Shown here: positions 28,162 to 36,099 of the stretch, in pieces
How positions within the stretch are numbered: position 1 is the first letter of the stretch
Layout of the letters: each line of letters opens with the position of its first letter
Source of the DNA: Methylocystis sp. SC2
GTDB taxonomy: Bacteria > Pseudomonadota > Alphaproteobacteria > Rhizobiales > Beijerinckiaceae
DNA length: 64,000 bases
Assembly (NCBI RefSeq): GCF_000304315.1
Contig: NC_018485.1
Coordinates: forward strand, 962,501-1,026,500
Direction: 5' to 3'
Program-made: the position numbers and the translations under genes
Notes under the pieces: model-generated
Databases searched by the model: none
The model's input: the letters and a program-made list of their open reading frames with translations, nothing else
Told to the model about the DNA's origin: nothing

Positions 28162-29330
28162 CGGTGAGCGCAGCAGCCGACGCCGAAACGCATCTCGCCC
28201 CGCCGCTTCATCGCGAGGGCTGGCTGCGGCTCACGCCGCTCGACCGGCGACGCCTCGACAGTTTCAAGGCGAACAAGCGCGGCTATTGGTCGTTCTGGGT
28301 CTTCATGACGCTGTTCATCATGGCGCTCGGCTCGAATTTCCTGGCGAACGACCGGCCGATTCTGGCCTGGTACAAGGGCCAATTGCTGTTCCCCGCCTTC
28401 GTGTCCTATCCGGAAGACAAATTCGGCGGCTTCCTGGCCCGCACCGATTATCGCGATCCTGTCATCGCCGACGAAATCAAAGCGCATGGCTGGATGCTCT
28501 GGCCGCCGATTCGCTTTTCCTATGACACGCATAATCTGGAGTTGCCGACGCCCGCGCCCTCGCCGCCGACCTGGATGCTGACGCAGCAGCAATGCGAGGT
28601 CGCCGCGGCGAAAGGTCTACGGCCCGGCGAGATCAATCGCGGCTGCGCCGCGCTGGAATATAATTGGCTCGGCACCGACGATCAGGGCCGCGACGTCGTC
28701 GCGCGACTGCTTTATGGATTCCGCATCTCGGTGCTGTTCGGACTGATCCTGGCGACGATCTCCTCGATCGTCGGCGTCGCCGCGGGGGCGATACAGGGCT
28801 ATTTCGGCGGGCGCGTCGATCTCGTGTTCCAACGCTTCATCGAGGTTTGGTCGTCGCTGCCGCAGCTCTATCTGCTCATCATCATTTCATCCTTCCTGAC
28901 GCCCGGCTTTTTCGTGCTGCTCGGCATCCTGTTGCTCTTCTCCTGGGTGTCGCTGGTGCATGTCGTTCGCGCCGAGTTCCTGCGCGCGCGCAACTTCGAA
29001 TATGTCAACGCGGCGCGCGCGCTTGGGCTGAGCAATTTCAAGATTATCGTCAAGCACCTGCTGCCGAACGCCACCGTGGCGACGCTGACCTTCCTGCCCT
29101 TCATTCTCAACTCATCGATCACCACGCTCACGGCGCTGGACTTTCTGGGGTTTGGCCTGCCGCCGGGCTCGCCCTCGCTCGGCGAACTGTTGCTGCAGGC
29201 GAAATCCAATCTCCAGGCCCCATGGCTGGGACTGACCGGCTTTGCGATCATTGCGCTGATGCTGTCGCTTCTGGTCTTTGTCGGCGAAGCGGTCCGCGAC
29301 GCCTTCGACCCGAGGAAGAATTTCCGGTGA
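28158..29330 (+). CDS. yejE: ABC transporter permease YejE
   Basis: The protein has 390 residues. The cytoplasmic N-terminus has LTPLDRRRLDSFKANKRGYW, a YejE/OppC-type opening. A long periplasmic loop follows, then the membrane domain with LGTDDQGRDVVARLLYGFRI and the EAA loop FEYVNAARALGLSNFKIIVK. It pairs with YejB. The partner ATPase gene is separated from it by a toxin-antitoxin module. Confidence 0.92.
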   Translation: MTVSAAADAETHLAPPLHREGWLRLTPLDRRRLDSFKANKRGYWSFWVFMTLFIMALGSNFLANDRPILAWYKGQLLFPAFVSYPEDKFGGFLARTDYRDPVIADEIKAHGWMLWPPIRFSYDTHNLELPTPAPSPPTWMLTQQQCEVAAAKGLRPGEINRGCAALEYNWLGTDDQGRDVVARLLYGFRISVLFGLILATISSIVGVAAGAIQGYFGGRVDLVFQRFIEVWSSLPQLYLLIIISSFLTPGFFVLLGILLLFSWVSLVHVVRAEFLRARNFEYVNAARALGLSNFKIIVKHLLPNATVATLTFLPFILNSSITTLTALDFLGFGLPPGSPSLGELLLQAKSNLQAPWLGLTGFAIIALMLSLLVFVGEAVRDAFDPRKNFR

Positions 29331-29361
29331 CGGCGTGGTAGATTGCAGGCGGAGCATCACG

Positions 29362-29586
29362 ATGAACAGAATTGTGCGTGAACATTATCCGGCGGCCAAC
29401 CTTCCCGAGGAACTAAGGGACGGCATCGATTCGAACGCCACCGTGACGATAACCGTCGAGATCGAACCCCCGCCTGAGCAGATTCTCTCTTTGGAGGAAA
29501 TGTTTGCGCTTCGACGCGATGTGTTTATGTCAATTCGCGACGTCGACGAACACGTCAGCGCCATGAGAGACGAGTGGAGCCACTAG
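29362..29586 (+). CDS. Antitoxin of a VapBC-type module
   Basis: The protein has 74 residues from the ATG at 29362, with GGAG about eight bases before it. The sequence MNRIVREHYPAANLPEELRD, a beta-rich middle, and then LSLEEMFALRRDVFMSIRDV is of the kind that accompanies PIN toxins in proteobacteria. It stops four bases before the toxin GTG start. No standard DNA-binding motif is obvious to me. Confidence 0.72.
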   Translation: MNRIVREHYPAANLPEELRDGIDSNATVTITVEIEPPPEQILSLEEMFALRRDVFMSIRDVDEHVSAMRDEWSH

Positions 29587-29590
29587 CAAA

Positions 29591-30058
29591 GTGCGCGCCC
29601 CGCCAGTCTATATCGACACCAATGTGTTTATCATTGGCTTCGAGTCGCCCCTTGAGCTGGCCGCGCCCGTACAAAAGTTGCTCCTTGCAATACGTGAAAG
29701 GCCGCTTTCGGCCGTAACAAGCGAACTCACGCTCGCAGAGTTGTTGGCGCCGGTCATCCGCCCACAGGCTCTGGTCCCGAGCCAAAGGCGGCGTCTATAC
29801 CTCGATCTTCTTACTGGGAGTCGACTTGTCGAACTGAGGCCAGTGACTCGAGATATCCTCATCCAAACAGCTGAATTGAGAGAAGCGACGCCCTGTAAGC
29901 TACCTGATGCGATCCACGTCACAACGGCTGTTCAAGCCAAGTGCGGATTTTTCCTCTCCAAGGATAGGCGAATGCGACTTCCGCCAGGCATGATTCAAGT
30001 GGGGCCCGACCATTCTGGCGTTGATCGCATCCTAGCGGCTTCGTCGCAATTATCGTGA
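29591..30058 (+). CDS. PIN-domain toxin (VapC-type ribonuclease)
   Basis: The protein has 155 residues from a GTG start. The acidic PIN residues are present: VYIDTNVFI (Asp9), LTLAELLAP (Glu50), KLPDAIHVTTA (Asp106) and SKDRRM (Asp125). VapC toxins cut tRNA or rRNA. The stop codon overlaps the ATG at 30058 of yejF (TGATG), so the module is embedded in the yej transcript. Its GC content is a little lower than that of its neighbours. Confidence 0.85.
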   Translation: MRAPPVYIDTNVFIIGFESPLELAAPVQKLLLAIRERPLSAVTSELTLAELLAPVIRPQALVPSQRRRLYLDLLTGSRLVELRPVTRDILIQTAELREATPCKLPDAIHVTTAVQAKCGFFLSKDRRMRLPPGMIQVGPDHSGVDRILAASSQLS

Positions 30059-31689
30059 TGCCAACGATGTCCCCTCCCCTCCTCAACATTCGCGATCTCT
30101 CCGTCACTTTTCGACAAGGCGGGCACGAGACCAAGGCGGTCGATCGCGTCTCCTTCTCCCTTGAGCGGGGAAAGACGCTGGCGCTCGTCGGCGAATCCGG
30201 CTCTGGCAAGTCGATCAGCGCTCTGTCGATCGTACGCCTGCTTCCTCCTGGCGCGATCGCGTCCGGCGAGGCGCTGTTCGACGGCAAGAATATGCTCACG
30301 ATCGACGACAATCGTCTGCGCGCCATTCGTGGCGCGGGCATCACAATGGTGTTCCAGGAGCCGATGACCTCGCTCAATCCGCTGCACATGATCGAGCGGC
30401 AGATTGCGGAGATTCTCGAACTGCACGGCATGCGCGGCGAAGACGCGGTTCGGAACCGAGTCATTGAGCTTCTGGGTGAAGTCGGCATCCCTGATCCTCA
30501 GGCGCGACTGAGCGCCTACCCGCATCAGCTCTCGGGCGGCCAGCGTCAGCGCGTCATGATCGCCATGGCGCTCGCCAACAAGCCAGACCTGCTCATCGCC
30601 GACGAGCCGACGACAGCGCTCGACGTCACGGTTCAGGCGCAGATTCTCGCGCTGCTGGAGCGGCTTCAAAAAACCTACGGCATGGCGATGCTGTTCATCA
30701 CCCATGACCTGCGGCTCGTGCGCCGTTTCGCCGATACGGTCTGCGTGATGCAGAATGGCCGCATCGTCGAGCAGGGCGAGGTGGGAGAGGTCTTCACATC
30801 GCCGCAGCATCCCTACACCAAGGCGCTGCTCACGGCGGAGCCCAAGGGCGCGCCGATTATCGAAAACGAGGAAGCGCCCGTCGTCGCATCGGCCGAGCAA
30901 CTGCGCGTCTGGTTTCCGATCCGCCGCGGCTTCATGCGTCGGATCGTCGGCCATGTGAAGGCGGTGGACGGCGTCACTCTTTCAGTGCGCGAGGGCGCCA
31001 CCGTCGGCGTCGTCGGCGAGTCGGGCTCCGGCAAGACGACGCTGGCGCTGGCGATGCTGCGGCTCATTCGTTCGGAAGGGCCGATCGTTTTCCTGGGCCA
31101 GCGCATCGACGGCAAGAGCGTCGACGCCATGCGTCCGCTTCGCCGCGACATGCAAATCGTCTTTCAGGACCCTTACGGCTCGCTCTCGCCGCGCATGTCG
31201 GTCGCGGACATCGTCGCCGAAGGACTGACCGTTCAGCGGCCCGAACTTACGCTCAATCAGCGCCGCGAGATCGTTGCGCGCGCGCTGCAGGAAACCGGGC
31301 TCGATCCATCGACGATGGACCGCTACCCGCATGAATTTTCCGGCGGCCAACGGCAGCGCATCGCCATCGCCCGCGCCATCGTGCTCGAACCGAAATTCGT
31401 CGTGCTCGACGAGCCGACCTCGGCGCTCGACATGTCCGTGCAGGCACAGATCATCGATCTCTTGCGCGACCTGCAGCGTCGCCGCTCGCTCGCCTATCTT
31501 TTCATCAGTCACGATCTGCGCGTCGTGAAGGCGCTCGCCGCACATCTCATCGTCATGCGCTATGGCAAGGTCGTCGAGGAAGGGCCGGCGAGCCAGGTGT
31601 TTTCCCAGCCCAAGAGCGAGTATACGCGCGCGCTCTTCGCCGCGGCCTTTCGCAACGAGGCGGCGCCGGTTCCGGGCAATTCAGTCTGA
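30058..31689 (+). CDS. yejF: ABC transporter ATP-binding protein YejF (two nucleotide-binding domains)
   Basis: The protein has 543 residues from the ATG at 30058; the ATG at 30067 is an alternative. Two complete ATPase halves are present. The first has GESGSGKS, LSGGQRQRVMIAMAL and LLIADEPTTALD. The second has GESGSGKTT, FSGGQRQRIAIARAI and FVVLDEPTSALD. It powers YejBE import. It is separated from yejE by the VapBC-type module and overlaps the toxin stop. Confidence 0.93.
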   Translation: MPTMSPPLLNIRDLSVTFRQGGHETKAVDRVSFSLERGKTLALVGESGSGKSISALSIVRLLPPGAIASGEALFDGKNMLTIDDNRLRAIRGAGITMVFQEPMTSLNPLHMIERQIAEILELHGMRGEDAVRNRVIELLGEVGIPDPQARLSAYPHQLSGGQRQRVMIAMALANKPDLLIADEPTTALDVTVQAQILALLERLQKTYGMAMLFITHDLRLVRRFADTVCVMQNGRIVEQGEVGEVFTSPQHPYTKALLTAEPKGAPIIENEEAPVVASAEQLRVWFPIRRGFMRRIVGHVKAVDGVTLSVREGATVGVVGESGSGKTTLALAMLRLIRSEGPIVFLGQRIDGKSVDAMRPLRRDMQIVFQDPYGSLSPRMSVADIVAEGLTVQRPELTLNQRREIVARALQETGLDPSTMDRYPHEFSGGQRQRIAIARAIVLEPKFVVLDEPTSALDMSVQAQIIDLLRDLQRRRSLAYLFISHDLRVVKALAAHLIVMRYGKVVEEGPASQVFSQPKSEYTRALFAAAFRNEAAPVPGNSV

Positions 31690-31967
31690 CCAAGCGAGTG
31701 GAATTGAAATTTTTTTCGTAGCTTTAGGGTGAATTCGCTACTGTCGGAAGGCGCCATAATGAGAGCGCCACACCGTGAAAACGTCTCCGCAGCCGCCGCC
31801 GCTTGTGGAGCCGCCGGCCCGCCATGACGCGAAGGCGGCGAAGCACATACTAATTCGTCCCGCCGAGGACGCGATGCAGGCCGAATTCTTACGGCACGGC
31901 GTTTGGACGGGATATGATGCTCAAAGACACGGGGCGACCGCGCCCCCTTCAGGTTGGAGCTTGAGCC

Positions 31968-32192
31968 GTGACCATTTTGCTTGAACAGGCCCTCGCCAAG
32001 GTGCGGGCGTTGCCCGACGCCGCACAGGACGAACTTGCGCGGCTTCTCTTGCAGCTTGCGGGCGAGGATCAAGCGCCGATCCAATTGACGCCGGAGGAGG
32101 AGCGCGACCTCGACGCAGCCTTGGCCGAGGCCGAACGCGGCGAGCTTGTATCGCATGAAGAGGTTGAGGCCATTTTGGCCAAATATGCGTGA
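31968..32192 (+). CDS. Antitoxin of a RelBE/ParDE-type module
   Basis: The protein has 74 residues from a GTG start. Helical N-terminal part MTILLEQALAKVRALPDAAQ, then an acidic C-terminal tail DLDAALAEAERGELVSHEEV. This layout is typical of antitoxins paired with RelE/ParE toxins. The last four bases GTGA overlap the toxin start. Confidence 0.75.
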   Translation: MTILLEQALAKVRALPDAAQDELARLLLQLAGEDQAPIQLTPEEERDLDAALAEAERGELVSHEEVEAILAKYA

Positions 32193-32470
32193 GGACGCTT
32201 CGCTATACCCCGCGATCCGTCGCGCAGATCGACAGGGCGCTTGCCTATGTCGCGGCGGAATCGCCTCGGGGCGCGAGCAATATTCGGGCGCGGGTTTTGA
32301 CCATCTTGACCATGCTGCGCGAGCGGCCAGCCGCCGGACGCCCGACGAGCCGCGCGCTCGTGCGGCGCGTCGTCGTCACGCCCTATCCCTATGTGTTGGA
32401 TTACCGCGTAACCGCGACCGAAATTGTCGTCTTGCGGTTTCGTCCCGCCGCACGGCGTCCGCCTAATTGA
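32189..32470 (+). CDS. RelE/ParE-family toxin
   Basis: The protein has 93 residues from a GTG start overlapping the antitoxin stop. The pattern LRYTPRSVAQIDRALAYVAA, PAAGRPTSRALVRRVVVTPY and PYVLDYRVTATEIVVLRFR is the ParE/RelE fold (helix pair and beta sheet). ParE toxins inhibit gyrase and RelE toxins cut mRNA; which one applies cannot be told. It is the second toxin-antitoxin module flanking yejF. Confidence 0.82.
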   Translation: MRTLRYTPRSVAQIDRALAYVAAESPRGASNIRARVLTILTMLRERPAAGRPTSRALVRRVVVTPYPYVLDYRVTATEIVVLRFRPAARRPPN

Positions 32471-32544
32471 GCGCGAGGCCGCATCATGACGATGGCCGCC
32501 GCTGAAACGCACCCGCGCCATTCCAGCGCCGTCACGATCCAGCA

Positions 32545-32650
32545 AAAAAACAATTGTATTATTCCGACTCTTGGCGGCGCCGAGTTTTATTGTGAATCTA
32601 TAAGTTTTTATCCAAGATGTGGAATAGTAAATACGAGGAACTAAAACAAA
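32545..32650. other. AT-rich intergenic stretch
   Basis: About 100 bases of clearly lower GC content between the toxin gene and the convergent maoC gene, including a possible hairpin near 32567-32585 followed by TTTTATT. No open frame of note. It may be the end of a transferred segment. Confidence 0.4.
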
Positions 32651-32676
32651 TCCGCGCGGGCTTGCTTGGGGGCAAT

Positions 32677-33186
32677 TCAGTCGACGGGAAATGACCCTGG
32701 AATTGGTGTCTCTGTGGTTGAGCGTGGAGCTGCGCGGCTCGGATCGCGGAAGGCGACGACAGTGACGCGCTGGGTCAAGACGACTTCGTCGCGCTGATTA
32801 TAGGTCGCCATATCCATGGAAACGAAGCCGCGATCGGCATAGCGCCGCGGATGCACGATCCGCGTGACCTCGGCCTCGACGCGCAAGGAGTCGCCTGGCC
32901 GCACCGGAAATTTCCAGGCGATATGCGCCTCGACGCCGACGAGCCCACCTGCAAAGGGCGGATCGGCGGACTCGATGAGAAGCTTTATGCTCAGCGCGCC
33001 GGTTTGCCAGCCGCTGGCGACAAGCCCGCCGAACATGCTGTCTTTCGCGGCTTCTTCGTCGAGATGAAAATACTGCGGATCATTGTCGCGCGCGAAGCGA
33101 ATGATGTCTTGCGCGCTGATCGTGACGCTCTTTGAACGCAGGCGATGACCCACGCGAAGGTCGTCGAGATAAAGTTTCTTGGCCAT
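32677..33186 (-). CDS. MaoC-like (R)-hydratase family protein
   Basis: The protein has 169 residues and a single hot-dog domain. The hydratase motif is FARDNDPQYFHLDEEAAKDS (Asp and His residues conserved), followed by FGGLVASGWQTGAL. MaoC proteins hydrate enoyl-CoA or related compounds; this subgroup is often found alone. It lies two bases downstream of the NlpC/P60 gene on the same strand, so the two are probably co-transcribed. Confidence 0.88.
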   Translation of the reverse strand: MAKKLYLDDLRVGHRLRSKSVTISAQDIIRFARDNDPQYFHLDEEAAKDSMFGGLVASGWQTGALSIKLLIESADPPFAGGLVGVEAHIAWKFPVRPGDSLRVEAEVTRIVHPRRYADRGFVSMDMATYNQRDEVVLTQRVTVVAFRDPSRAAPRSTTETPIPGSFPVD

Positions 33187-33188
33187 GC

Positions 33189-34046
33189 CTAAGCTTCTTT
33201 CGGCAAGCGTTTCACGCTGGTCACCGGCCCGCCGCCCGCCGCCTCATTGCGCGCGCGCACGACGTCGAACGGCTCGCTCGTCACCTGCATATGCGTGGCG
33301 TTGGCGTGAAGCAGCGTCGCGGCGTCGCGCATGACGCCGACATGCCCCTTCCAGAAGACGATGTCGCCGCGCATCAGCGGGGCGCCGGGCGCGAGCGGCG
33401 CGCCGAGCGCGGCCTCCTGCATATCCGTGTCGCGCGGCGCTTTGATCCCCGCCATCAGCAGCGACACCTGCACGAGCCCTGAACAGTCGACGCCAATCCA
33501 GGATTTGCCGCCCCAGAGATAGGGCGCGCCTAGAAGCGTCTCGGCCACGGCGACGAAGTCGGGCGCTTTCGCCTCGCGCGGCACGAGATGTTTGCGATAG
33601 ATGAATCCGAGCTCCGGCGTCACGCCAAAGCCGCCGCGCTCCTCGGTGATCGCGACTTCGGCGCCGAGCGGCAGCGCGTTGAGCGGCGGCAATTTGATGT
33701 TCGGACCGGGATAAATGAAGGTTCGCGGAACGCAGATTCGATGCGTCGGCGCGCTCAATTCGCGCCACAGCGTATTCGCCGCGATCCAACCGACATAATT
33801 ATCGCGCGCTAGTTGCGCCCACGCCCAGCCTTCCTCTTCGTCATAGACGGTGACGCGCTCGCCGTAGATCGCCTGAGTGTCGACGGCGGCGTCGGGACGT
33901 GGTTCGCGCCGAAGGTCGACGACGCAGTCCCTGACCTCCATCGCGACGCCCTCCACATAGCGGTCGGCGCTCACGCGTCCCTTGAGATAGGCGGCCGCGA
34001 CTTCGGGGCGCGCGGGCGTCAGCCGCCGGTCAAACTCTTCGCTCAC
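33189..34046 (-). CDS. NlpC/P60-family cell-wall peptidase with SH3 domain
   Basis: The protein has 285 residues from the GTG at 34046, which overlaps the stop of the aminopeptidase gene (GTGA). A longer open frame runs into that gene but is not coding. The N-terminal half contains bacterial SH3-like segments (AIYGERVTVYDEEEGWAWAQ, VGWIAANTLW). The C-terminal domain has the catalytic cysteine in WIGVDCSGLVQ and the histidine in FWKGHVGVMRD. It should cleave peptidoglycan peptides or free muropeptides. Confidence 0.9.
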   Translation of the reverse strand: MSEEFDRRLTPARPEVAAAYLKGRVSADRYVEGVAMEVRDCVVDLRREPRPDAAVDTQAIYGERVTVYDEEEGWAWAQLARDNYVGWIAANTLWRELSAPTHRICVPRTFIYPGPNIKLPPLNALPLGAEVAITEERGGFGVTPELGFIYRKHLVPREAKAPDFVAVAETLLGAPYLWGGKSWIGVDCSGLVQVSLLMAGIKAPRDTDMQEAALGAPLAPGAPLMRGDIVFWKGHVGVMRDAATLLHANATHMQVTSEPFDVVRARNEAAGGGPVTSVKRLPKEA

Positions 34047-35431
34047 GGCTTCGCCTTCCTCTGCTCGGCGCGCGCCTCGATCAATCCATAAAGCAGGCGC
34101 GCGGCCTGCACCTCGCCGCCTTCCGGGCGGCCGGGCTTCGTCGAGGGGTTCCAGCAGTAGACGTCGAAATGCGCCCAGCGCTTGGGATCCGCCACGAAGC
34201 GCCTCAGGAACAGCGCGGCGGTGATCGATCCGGCGAAGGAGCCGCTGGCGACATTGACCAGATCGGAGATCTTGCCGTCGAGACCGCTGTCGTAATTGTC
34301 CCAGAGAGGCATCCGCCACACCGGATCGTTCACCGCGGCGGCCTGCCCGCCGATCTCTTGGGCAAGCGCGTCATCGCCGGTATAGAAGGGCGGAATCTCA
34401 GGACCGAGCGCGACGCGCGCGGCGCCCGTCAACGTCGCGAAATCGAACAGCAGATCGGACGGCGTTTCGCTCGCATAGGCGAGCGCATCGGCGAGAATGA
34501 GCCTGCCCTCGGCGTCGGTGTTGCCGACTTCGACGCTCAGCCCTTTGCGGCTGCGGTAAACGTCGCTGGTTCGAAACGCCGACGCCGAGATCGAATTCTC
34601 GACGATCGGCAGCAGCACGCGCAACCGGACCGGCGCATTGCCGTCAAGCAGCATCGCCGCAAGCGACAGGGTCGTCGCGGCGCCGCCCATGTCCTTCTTC
34701 ATCAGCGCCATCGCGCTCGAAGGCTTGATGTCGAGACCGCCCGTATCGAAGCAGACCCCCTTGCCGACGAGCGTGACGCGCAGACCGTCCTCCGGGCCGT
34801 GCTCAAATTCGACGAGCCTCGGCGCCTCCGCAGCCGCGCGCCCGACGGCGTGAATCAAGGGGAAGTTTTCCGCGAGCAAGGCGTCGCCGACAATGACGCG
34901 AGTCTTGGCGCCATGTTTCGCGCCGAGAGCGAGCGCCGCTTCGGCGAGCGCCTCCGGCCCCATGTCGTTGGTCGGCGTATTCACGAGATCGCGCCCGAGG
35001 GCGACGGCGCTGGCGATGCGCTCGACGCGCGCGCGGTCGACGCCCTGCGGCGCGCACAGACGCGGAGCTTCGCTCTTTCGCGCCTTGTAGCGCGAGAAGA
35101 AATAGGTCGACAGAAGGAACGCCAGCGCCGCCTCTCCCGGCGCGTCGACGCCATCGCCAAACCGGTAGAGACCCTTGGGCAGCGCAGTCGCGAGCTTTCC
35201 GGCAAAGAACGGATCGCGCGCCTTTGGCGCCCTGCCCTCCGCGCCAAAATAGACGCGCGGCGCGCCGTCGGCGTCCGGCGCGATCAGAAGCGAGCCGGGC
35301 TTCGCCTCGAATCCCGCAAGCTCCGCGAGACGCGCCGCAGGCTCAGGAAGCTTCACGCGGCGTTCGGGCCAGTCTTCCTTGTTAACGAAATCGATGGGGG
35401 TCGCCTCGGGCGACCCGTCTTCAAGCTTCAT
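34043..35431 (-). CDS. Leucyl aminopeptidase family protein (M17)
   Basis: The protein has 462 residues. The two-metal site is visible in VGKGVCFDTGGLDIKP, MKKDMGGAA and the family signature NTDAEGRLILADAL. It is a cytosolic broad aminopeptidase. Translational overlap with the NlpC/P60 gene suggests joint action on cell-wall peptides or imported peptides; the Yej importer lies nearby. Confidence 0.92.
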   Translation of the reverse strand: MKLEDGSPEATPIDFVNKEDWPERRVKLPEPAARLAELAGFEAKPGSLLIAPDADGAPRVYFGAEGRAPKARDPFFAGKLATALPKGLYRFGDGVDAPGEAALAFLLSTYFFSRYKARKSEAPRLCAPQGVDRARVERIASAVALGRDLVNTPTNDMGPEALAEAALALGAKHGAKTRVIVGDALLAENFPLIHAVGRAAAEAPRLVEFEHGPEDGLRVTLVGKGVCFDTGGLDIKPSSAMALMKKDMGGAATTLSLAAMLLDGNAPVRLRVLLPIVENSISASAFRTSDVYRSRKGLSVEVGNTDAEGRLILADALAYASETPSDLLFDFATLTGAARVALGPEIPPFYTGDDALAQEIGGQAAAVNDPVWRMPLWDNYDSGLDGKISDLVNVASGSFAGSITAALFLRRFVADPKRWAHFDVYCWNPSTKPGRPEGGEVQAARLLYGLIEARAEQRKAKP

Positions 35432-35570
35432 CCGCTTCCGCCGCTTTCTGCGCTCCCGACGATCGGCTTCTACCTCTACCGGGCGCCCGCATCACACAAA
35501 AGGGAAAGATCGCACATCTCAAGCGGCGCGGCGGGCGAAGCCGGCGAGCCGCGCCCGCATCAGCCGCCAA

Positions 35571-35587
35571 TGTACGCATAGTGTACA
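35571..35587. promoter_or_regulatory. NtrC-like operator upstream of the second glnK
   Basis: TGTACGCATAGTGTACA matches the NtrC dyad TGYACY-N5-RGTRCA in its outer bases (TG.AC and GT.CA), with arms that pair at six of seven positions. It lies about 85 bases upstream of the -24 element of a sigma-54 promoter, a normal enhancer distance. Confidence 0.5.
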
Positions 35588-35668
35588 AAACTTAGCCGCC
35601 TGGCGCCTCACGACTGCCCAGGCCCCAACTCGACGGCACGACGTAAAACGATTATTTTCTGCGCAAAA

Positions 35669-35684
35669 TGGCATGCCAATTGCT
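35669..35684 (+). promoter_or_regulatory. Sigma-54 promoter of the second glnK-amtB pair
   Basis: TGGCATG-CCAA-TTGCT fits the -24/-12 consensus at all key positions, with GG and GC exactly ten bases apart. Transcription would begin near 35695, about 35 bases before the glnK start codon. Confidence 0.78.
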
Positions 35685-35728
35685 GAGACAATGCTCAATT
35701 CGCCAACCATGAGGGCATGTCTGCGCAA

Positions 35729-36067
35729 ATGAAGATCATCACGGCGATTATCAAACCCTTCAAGCTGGACGAGGTGCGCGAGGCGCTGACGGAAATCGGC
35801 GTGCACGGAATGACCGCGACCGAAGTGAAAGGCTATGGCCGACAGAAGGGCCATGCCGAGATCTATCGCGGCGCCGAATATATCGTCGCATTCCTGCCCA
35901 AGGTTAAGATCGACATCGCGCTTCCCGAAGCGCTCGTCGATCGCGCCATTGAGGCGATCAGACTCGCCGCCTACACCGGCCATATCGGCGACGGCAAAAT
36001 TTTCGTCTCGCCGCTGGAGCGCGCCATGCGCATCCGCACCGGCGAGACCGATTCCGACGCGCTCTGA
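35729..36067 (+). CDS. glnK: PII nitrogen regulatory protein, second copy
   Basis: The protein has 112 residues from the ATG at 35729. An ATG at 35717 would add MSAQ, and neither has ideal spacing from GAGGG. It is very similar to the first copy ([21 protein letters not shown]-loop EIYRGAEY with Tyr51; [15 protein letters not shown]). It is followed after 32 bases by its own amtB. Whether it is GlnB or GlnK cannot be decided by sequence alone; linkage to amtB favours GlnK. Confidence 0.95.
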   Translation: MKIITAIIKPFKLDEVREALTEIGVHGMTATEVKGYGRQKGHAEIYRGAEYIVAFLPKVKIDIALPEALVDRAIEAIRLAAYTGHIGDGKIFVSPLERAMRIRTGETDSDAL

Positions 36068-36099
36068 GCGCGATCTCCCTTCATCGATCAGGACCAGGC

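Noticed and set aside
31775..31984. 69-codon GTG-started frame before the RelBE-type module
   Set aside because: Proline-rich, overlaps the antitoxin start, and has no convincing ribosome-binding site or similarity.
34169..35581. Open frame of 470 codons antisense to the M17 aminopeptidase
   Set aside because: The sense gene has the complete metal-site signature; the antisense frame has none.
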